DNA from: Mucilaginibacter endophyticus
GTDB taxonomy: Bacteria > Bacteroidota > Bacteroidia > Sphingobacteriales > Sphingobacteriaceae
DNA length: 64,000 nucleotides
Direction of reading: 5' to 3'
Assembly: GCF_003351025.1 (NCBI RefSeq)
Contig: NZ_QPCG01000001.1
Span: 1,123,949 to 1,187,948 of the forward strand
Shown: positions 59,125-64,000 of the stretch, piece by piece
Position numbering within the stretch: position 1 is the first letter of the stretch
How the letters are laid out: every line of letters starts with the position of its first letter
Program-made: the position numbers and the translations under genes
The notes under the pieces: model-generated
Seen by the model: the letters and a program-made list of their open reading frames with translations, nothing else
Told to the model about the DNA's origin: nothing
Databases searched by the model: none

Positions 59125-62100
59125 TTGATTTTGCGGCGAATGTTTCAGCGATTAAAGGCCTTTTTGCTTACTTGTTTTTTATGCTCTTCTTTGGCAGCCT
59201 TAGCAAAAGGCCCTGGTTTTCCGGTTAGATATTTAGGTATTGAAGATGGTCTTTCAAATAACGCGGTAACTTGTATAACGCAGGATCAATATGGTTTTAT
59301 GTGGATGGGCACCTATGATGGCCTTAACCGCTATGATGGCTACTCATTTAAAGTTTTCAGGAATATATGGGGCGATAAAAACTCGCTGGTTAACAATCAC
59401 ATTAAATCCATTAATGCCTCCGGTGCACGAATATACGTAGGGACAGAAAAAGGCCTGATGTATTTTGACTATGCCGATTCGCGCTTTCATCCCATGTATT
59501 GTTACAATGAAAAACATGAACCGGTTAAGATTGGGTTTAATATCAATGAAATAGTAGCCGACAGGCAGGGCAATATCTTTGTAACCAACGGAACTTACGG
59601 GTTTTTAAAATTCGGAAAAACTGATACCATCGGAAAAGAGATCCTGTACGATGTTAATAAGCAACGGTTTAATACGCTCGCTGCCCGCATGGATAATCAG
59701 GGTACCATTTGGGTGTTGGTGAGTGGGGCAGGGCTGGGCAGATACGATGCAGCAACCGAAAGAATAAAAATAGTAGCACCCGAACTGACAAATTCCGGTT
59801 GCATGACCATTGACGGAAAGGGTAAAGTAATAGCAGGCTGGGGTAATGAATTGTTCATGTACGATCCTGTCGCCCAAAAAACCACCAAGCTTGATATAGG
59901 GCTTAATAAATTAATTAGTAACAATATCTTCAGTCTTACCACAACAAAAAATGGCGATATCTGGATTACCACAAACGGCGGTGGCATCAAAGTATGGGAT
60001 CCGGCTAAAAATCAGATCACCTATATTACGGCAGGGGAAACGCCCAATAGCCTGCGCAGCGGCGCGGTGGATGCCGTTTATGAAGATGACGAATCCCGCA
60101 TCTGGATAGCGACATTGCGGGGAGGGGTAAACATTATCGACCGTAAGCCCACATCATTCCATCTGTTTGCGCATGACGTGTTTAATAAAAACAGCGTCAT
60201 CAATAACTTCATTTTATCCTTTTGTGAAGATAAACAGCATAATGTATGGGTTGGTACCGATGGCGGAGGGCTTGATTATTGGGATACTAAAACGAACACG
60301 TTTACGGCCTACGAGCATCAAAACGGTGGCGGAAGCATCAGCAGTAATTTTGTGGTTAGTATATTAAATGATTATACCAACAAAATATGGGTAGCAACCT
60401 TTAACGGCGGTATTGATGCTTTTGATAATGCTACAAAGCGGTTTAAGCATTACAGTTGCTACAACCCAATAGAAAAAAAGGAAGAGCGGAATTTCTGGAA
60501 ACTGTACGAGGATTCGCAGCACCGCCTCTGGGCAGGTAGCACATGGGGAGGGGCTTTGTTTTTGTATAACCGGGCTAAAGATCAGTTTGAACTTTTTGAT
60601 AACAGTCTGGTAAATATCCATGCGCTTTTTGAAGATCATGCCGGTAACTTATGGGCCGGAAATTACACCAGCCTCATTAAAATTGATGTTGAGCATAAAA
60701 AGCACCAGGTTTATTTTATAGGTCAGGCTATAAGGGCAATTACCGAAGATAATAAACACAACTTTTGGGTAGGCACCGAAGGCGGCGGGTTACTTCAATA
60801 CGATACCAACACGCATCAGTATAAACGATACACCGAATCGGCAGGCTTACCAAGCAATACTGTGCTGAATATACTGGTAGATAATAGCGGTAATTTATGG
60901 TGCAGTACCTACAACGGACTTTCCAATTTTAATGTTACTACTAAAAAGATCACCAATTACAATGCTTCTGATGGCTTGCAGAGCAACCAGTTTAATTACA
61001 ACGCGGCACTCAAATTGGCGTCCGGTAAAATGCTTTTTGGTGGTATAAAAGGGTTTAACCTTTTTTCGCCTGATAGTATTGCTCCCTACGCGCACCAGCC
61101 GCGCCTGATGCTGTCAGATTTTAAAATAAACAATGTATCAATTGAACAGGATTGTGCCTACGCGCAAAAGCAGCCACTAAACGAGCTAAAAAAAATAACT
61201 ATCCCCTTTAGTGAGGCCACCTTGAACATCAGCTACACGGCGCTCGAATACTCGTTTCCTGATAAAATATCATATGCTTACTATCTTGAAGGCTGGGATC
61301 ACGGGTGGAACTATGTAGGTAAACTAAAGTCGGCTTATTTTTCGCGGCTTAATGAAGGTACGTACACCCTCCGGATTAAGGCCACCAATACAGAAGGGCG
61401 CTGGGCTTCGTCGGCTATCGCCATAAAAATCATTGTATTACCGCCATGGTACCGCACATGGTGGGCTTATATCATTTACGGAACCATCTTGTTTGCTATA
61501 GGCTATATTTTTTATAACTACAGGGTAAACCAGGCCAGGCTTAGATTCAAAGTTAAACTGGCAAATCTGCAGGTTGAAAAGGAAAAAGAGCTTAATGAAA
61601 AGAAACTGACGTTCTTTACTAACGTATCGCACGAATTCAGGACGCCGCTAACGCTCATCATTAACCCGATAAAAGATCTGCTGAATCAGAGTAAAGGCAA
61701 TACGGAAGAGTTAAGCACCATTTACCGTAACGCACGCCGCCTTCTTGGTTTGGTTGATCATTTATTGCTGTTCAGAAAAACAGAAAGCGAAAATGCATCA
61801 TTGAAAGTGAGTAAACTGAATTTTGTGAGCCTGAGTAATGAAGTTTATTCCTGCTTTATCCAGCAGGCTAAAATCAAGCATATTAACTACAGTATTGAGG
61901 GTGCCGGAGAAAGTATAGAAGTATATGGCGACCTGGAAAAAATAGAGATAGCCCTGTTTAACCTCATTTCAAATGCTATAAAGTTTACTCCCGACCATGG
62001 TACCATCCACATCATTATTGAACAGGATGATAATAACGTATATTTTAAAATAATTGATAACGGTATAGGTATAAACGCCGAGGTAGGCGACAAGCTGTTT

Positions 62101-63210
62101 GATAAATTTTACCAGGCAAAGGACAAAAACTATTTCCGAAAAGGGTTTGGTATAGGTTTATACCTGGTTAAGGTTTTTATTGAGAACCATAAGGGTAATA
62201 TCAGTTACTCCAATAACCCTGATGGTGGCACTACCTTTGTACTTGAACTGCCAAAAGGTAAGGCTCATTTTGCAGACGATATCATTGTGGATGATGTCGT
62301 ACCCGATTATACCTACGTAAACGAGCTTATTGATGGCGATAATAAGGAAGTTGTACCGGAAGAGGGTGAGTTAAACGCTTTAGAACTCTTCAGTTCGGCC
62401 CGGCATACGCTCATGGTGATTGATGATAACGACCAGATCCGTGCATATATCAAAAAGATCTTCACGCCGGGGTATAATGTAATTGAAGCTCAAAATGGCA
62501 GCATCGGCCTCGAACTGATTAAGAAGCACATGCCCGATGTGGTTGTAAGCGATATTGTAATGGATGGCCTGAGCGGGCTTGACCTTTGCCGGATCATAAA
62601 AGAGGACCAGGCTATTAGTCATATCCCTGTTATCCTGCTAACCGGCGATACAACTCCTGATATCATGCTGAAGAGTATTGAGGAAGGTGCTATCGACTTT
62701 CTGCGTAAGCCTTTTGATAAGGAGTTACTTATCGCAAGGGTAAAAAGCGTATTGCGTAATAAGATTGAACTTCAAAATTATTTCTACAAAGAGGTCACCA
62801 AAAAGAGCACCGGCCGCAGTATCTCACAGGAAAATAAGGACTTCCTGAATAACTGTATTTCGGTAATAGAGCATTATTTTACCGATGATAAATTTGACGT
62901 GTATGTGCTGGCCAAAGAGATAGGTATCAGCTATCCTACCTTATTTAAACGCCTGAAAAGCATCACCGGCCAATCTGTAAATAATTTTGTCCGCTTTGTG
63001 CGCCTGCGTAAAGCTGCCGAATTACTTATCCAAACCAATTGCAACGTCAATGAGGCCGCGTTCCAGGTTGGTTTTAGCGATGTGAAATATTTCCGCGAGC
63101 AATTCTTTAAACAATACGGATCAAACCCTTCCGACTTCATCAAAAAACACCGCGCCAGTTTTCAAATCTCCTACCGGATGAATGAGTTTGAAAAAAGCCC
63201 GGCTAAATAA
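59125..63210 (+). CDS. Hybrid two-component system (one-polypeptide sensor-regulator)
   Basis: A 1361-residue HTCS from TTG 59125, supported by GGAGGT at 9-base spacing; ATG 59140 (Met6) is the alternative but is too far from that site. The periplasmic part has a signal peptide, two-component propeller repeats (about 35-690, 'GLSNNAVTCITQDQYGFMWMGTYDGLNRYDG' type) and a Y_Y_Y domain (about 699-775). A membrane helix (780-801) leads to HisKA with phospho-acceptor His836 in 'SHEFRTPLTLI', HATPase ('NLISNAIKFTPDHG', 'GFGIGLYLVK'), a receiver with Asp1143 ('VVVSDIVMDG') and an AraC HTH (about 1260-1350). HTCS proteins sense a glycan fragment in the periplasm and activate Sus operons; the flanking SusC genes are likely targets. 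Confidence 0.95.
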   Translation: MILRRMFQRLKAFLLTCFLCSSLAALAKGPGFPVRYLGIEDGLSNNAVTCITQDQYGFMWMGTYDGLNRYDGYSFKVFRNIWGDKNSLVNNHIKSINASGARIYVGTEKGLMYFDYADSRFHPMYCYNEKHEPVKIGFNINEIVADRQGNIFVTNGTYGFLKFGKTDTIGKEILYDVNKQRFNTLAARMDNQGTIWVLVSGAGLGRYDAATERIKIVAPELTNSGCMTIDGKGKVIAGWGNELFMYDPVAQKTTKLDIGLNKLISNNIFSLTTTKNGDIWITTNGGGIKVWDPAKNQITYITAGETPNSLRSGAVDAVYEDDESRIWIATLRGGVNIIDRKPTSFHLFAHDVFNKNSVINNFILSFCEDKQHNVWVGTDGGGLDYWDTKTNTFTAYEHQNGGGSISSNFVVSILNDYTNKIWVATFNGGIDAFDNATKRFKHYSCYNPIEKKEERNFWKLYEDSQHRLWAGSTWGGALFLYNRAKDQFELFDNSLVNIHALFEDHAGNLWAGNYTSLIKIDVEHKKHQVYFIGQAIRAITEDNKHNFWVGTEGGGLLQYDTNTHQYKRYTESAGLPSNTVLNILVDNSGNLWCSTYNGLSNFNVTTKKITNYNASDGLQSNQFNYNAALKLASGKMLFGGIKGFNLFSPDSIAPYAHQPRLMLSDFKINNVSIEQDCAYAQKQPLNELKKITIPFSEATLNISYTALEYSFPDKISYAYYLEGWDHGWNYVGKLKSAYFSRLNEGTYTLRIKATNTEGRWASSAIAIKIIVLPPWYRTWWAYIIYGTILFAIGYIFYNYRVNQARLRFKVKLANLQVEKEKELNEKKLTFFTNVSHEFRTPLTLIINPIKDLLNQSKGNTEELSTIYRNARRLLGLVDHLLLFRKTESENASLKVSKLNFVSLSNEVYSCFIQQAKIKHINYSIEGAGESIEVYGDLEKIEIALFNLISNAIKFTPDHGTIHIIIEQDDNNVYFKIIDNGIGINAEVGDKLFDKFYQAKDKNYFRKGFGIGLYLVKVFIENHKGNISYSNNPDGGTTFVLELPKGKAHFADDIIVDDVVPDYTYVNELIDGDNKEVVPEEGELNALELFSSARHTLMVIDDNDQIRAYIKKIFTPGYNVIEAQNGSIGLELIKKHMPDVVVSDIVMDGLSGLDLCRIIKEDQAISHIPVILLTGDTTPDIMLKSIEEGAIDFLRKPFDKELLIARVKSVLRNKIELQNYFYKEVTKKSTGRSISQENKDFLNNCISVIEHYFTDDKFDVYVLAKEIGISYPTLFKRLKSITGQSVNNFVRFVRLRKAAELLIQTNCNVNEAAFQVGFSDVKYFREQFFKQYGSNPSDFIKKHRASFQISYRMNEFEKSPAK

Positions 63211-63335
63211 TTGCTTCTTTATTTAAGCTGTGTGCTTATTGCCATCAAAATCACCTGAAATAAAATAAAGGTTATTTTAACACTTATTTTATCGACAATT
63301 CTACAAAAAGTATCAAAAAAGGGCATTTTTATATA

Positions 63336-63366
63336 TTTTGACCCCGTCAATTTATAGTTTTACCCC
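63336..63366 (+). promoter_or_regulatory. Candidate HTCS operator before the right-edge SusC gene
   Basis: TTTTGACCCC (63336-63345) and TTTTACCCC (63358-63366) are near-direct repeats about 22 bases (two helical turns) apart, a spacing that suits an AraC-type dimer. Related TTACCCC words lie upstream of the 53019-56186 SusC gene. Confidence 0.4.
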
Positions 63367-63466
63367 TCTCTCGCAATCTCAAATTCCGCTTATTTCGTCT
63401 TAACCAACAGGCAATAATCAGCACTGATATTTTATTGCCTGCAAATTATAAACAATAACCAATGCT

Positions 63467-63529
63467 ATGAAAATTTCAAAAACGCACAATGGGATGGCTC
63501 CTGCTGTGGTATTAAACCGCCCGGGATAA
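63467..63529 (+). CDS. Possible 20-residue leader peptide
   Basis: ATG at 63467 opens a frame MKISKTHNGMAPAVVL... ending at TAA 63529, 57 bases before the SusC start. There is no clear Shine-Dalgarno sequence. It could be chance; a leader peptide controlling SusC expression is only a possibility. Confidence 0.15.
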   Translation: MKISKTHNGMAPAVVLNRPG

Positions 63530-63586
63530 GTCTGGATTATGATCACTAAAACCCACAATAAATGAACCCAATAAACCAATTAAATT

Positions 63587-64000
63587 ATGAAATATAGATT
63601 TACTCTCTTAAACAGTTTTTCCGTATTGCTTGCGATAATAATGCTGATGGGCATTACCCTACCGGCCAAGGCGCAAACAAAAATTAATGTAAAAGGCGTT
63701 GTAAAAGACGCTACCGGCAACGTACTCCCGGGTGCAACAGTAAACATTCAGGGTACAAGCCAGTCAACCACAACAGATGTTAACGGTGCCTTTAAAATTG
63801 AAGTTGCCGAAGGATCCACATTAAAGATCTCATTTGTTAGCATGGTTGCCAAAACCATTGTGGTTACTAAAAATACAACCACGTTGAGCATCGTACTTGA
63901 GGATAGCAACAAGCAACTTAACGAGGTAGTGGTGGTAGGTTACGGCACGCAAAAACGGTCGGATGTTACGGGCGCTGTAGTGTCTGTACCTAAAGCCCGT
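63587..64000 (+). CDS. SusC/RagA-family TonB-dependent receptor, N-terminal part
   Basis: The frame starts with ATG at 63587 and runs off the right edge; 138 residues are visible. Signal peptide (about 1-30, 'LLAIIMLMGITLPAKAQ'), carboxypeptidase-D-like domain (about 33-108, 'GVVKDATGNVLPGATVNIQGT', 'TTTDVNGAFKIEV') and the TonB box 'LNEVVVVGYGTQKRSDVTGAVVSV', which leads into the plug. It lies directly downstream of the HTCS gene in the same direction, so it probably belongs to the uptake operon controlled by that regulator. The rest, including SusD, should lie outside the window. Confidence 0.93.
   Translation, partial: MKYRFTLLNSFSVLLAIIMLMGITLPAKAQTKINVKGVVKDATGNVLPGATVNIQGTSQSTTTDVNGAFKIEVAEGSTLKISFVSMVAKTIVVTKNTTTLSIVLEDSNKQLNEVVVVGYGTQKRSDVTGAVVSVPKAR

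Larger units (their letters stand above)
63211..63586. other. Intergenic region before the right-edge SusC
   Basis: Apart from the repeats at 63336-63366, this 376-base region is AT-rich and includes a 20-codon frame (63467-63529). No terminator with a convincing stem was seen after the HTCS gene. Confidence 0.5.

Overview
The window looks like a chromosomal segment of a Bacteroidota bacterium of the Sphingobacteriaceae type (Mucilaginibacter/Pedobacter-like). This is inferred from five SusC-type receptors (one cut by the right edge), four SusD lipoproteins, lipoproteins with DUF5007, DUF5008, DUF4843 and PKD-like domains, promoters of the TTTG-N18-20-TAnnTTTG type, and weak Shine-Dalgarno usage. 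No rRNA, tRNA, CRISPR array, phage or intact insertion sequence was seen. Functions are assigned by motif recognition only; no database search was run.

Left part (1-13875, minus strand): one long outer-membrane uptake operon, read right to left. It encodes a SusC-like receptor lacking the usual N-terminal domain, SusD, a FAS1+discoidin lipoprotein, a DUF5007 lipoprotein, a second SusC, a second SusD, a FAS1 lipoprotein and a DUF5008/delta-60-repeat lipoprotein that runs off the left edge. A well-formed promoter lies about 470 bases upstream of the first gene, and the leader contains a cloverleaf-like fold at 14015-14131. Next to it are REP-like repeats and a DUF1003 membrane protein.

Middle left (15955-21385): a long protein joining an AraC-type membrane regulator to a complete MacB/FtsX-type permease, then a GntR regulator-TauE/SafE exporter-DUF1634 operon.

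Centre (21681-38504, plus strand): an ECF sigma factor, a FecR anti-sigma factor and an STN-bearing SusC (a cell-surface signalling trio), followed by SusD, DUF4843 and PKD-like lipoproteins, a basic-secretory-protein-type metalloprotease, a DUF4369-thioredoxin, a protein of unknown function ending in a DsbD-alpha-like domain, a second thioredoxin and an M16 peptidase. Together they suggest uptake and processing of peptides or proteins, perhaps disulfide-rich ones.

Centre right (38605-50963): an FAD oxidoreductase with a golvesin-like domain and a VOC protein; an SRPBCC-ArsR-SRPBCC operon with a clear double operator; a PRISE-like reductase divergent from an AraC regulator; a siderophore receptor plus PepSY protein behind a Fur-like palindrome; and an SPFH-GYF/zinc-ribbon pair reminiscent of Bacillus YdjI/YdjG.

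Right part (51127-64000): a SusC/SusD pair, a cluster of nested hairpins, a 7TM-DISM sensor whose cytoplasmic end is an IS1595-transposase-type zinc ribbon plus helix-turn-helix, a divergent hybrid two-component system, and the start of another SusC gene. The sensor with a transposon-derived output domain and the peptidase/thiol-redox Sus locus are the most promising leads for undescribed biology.
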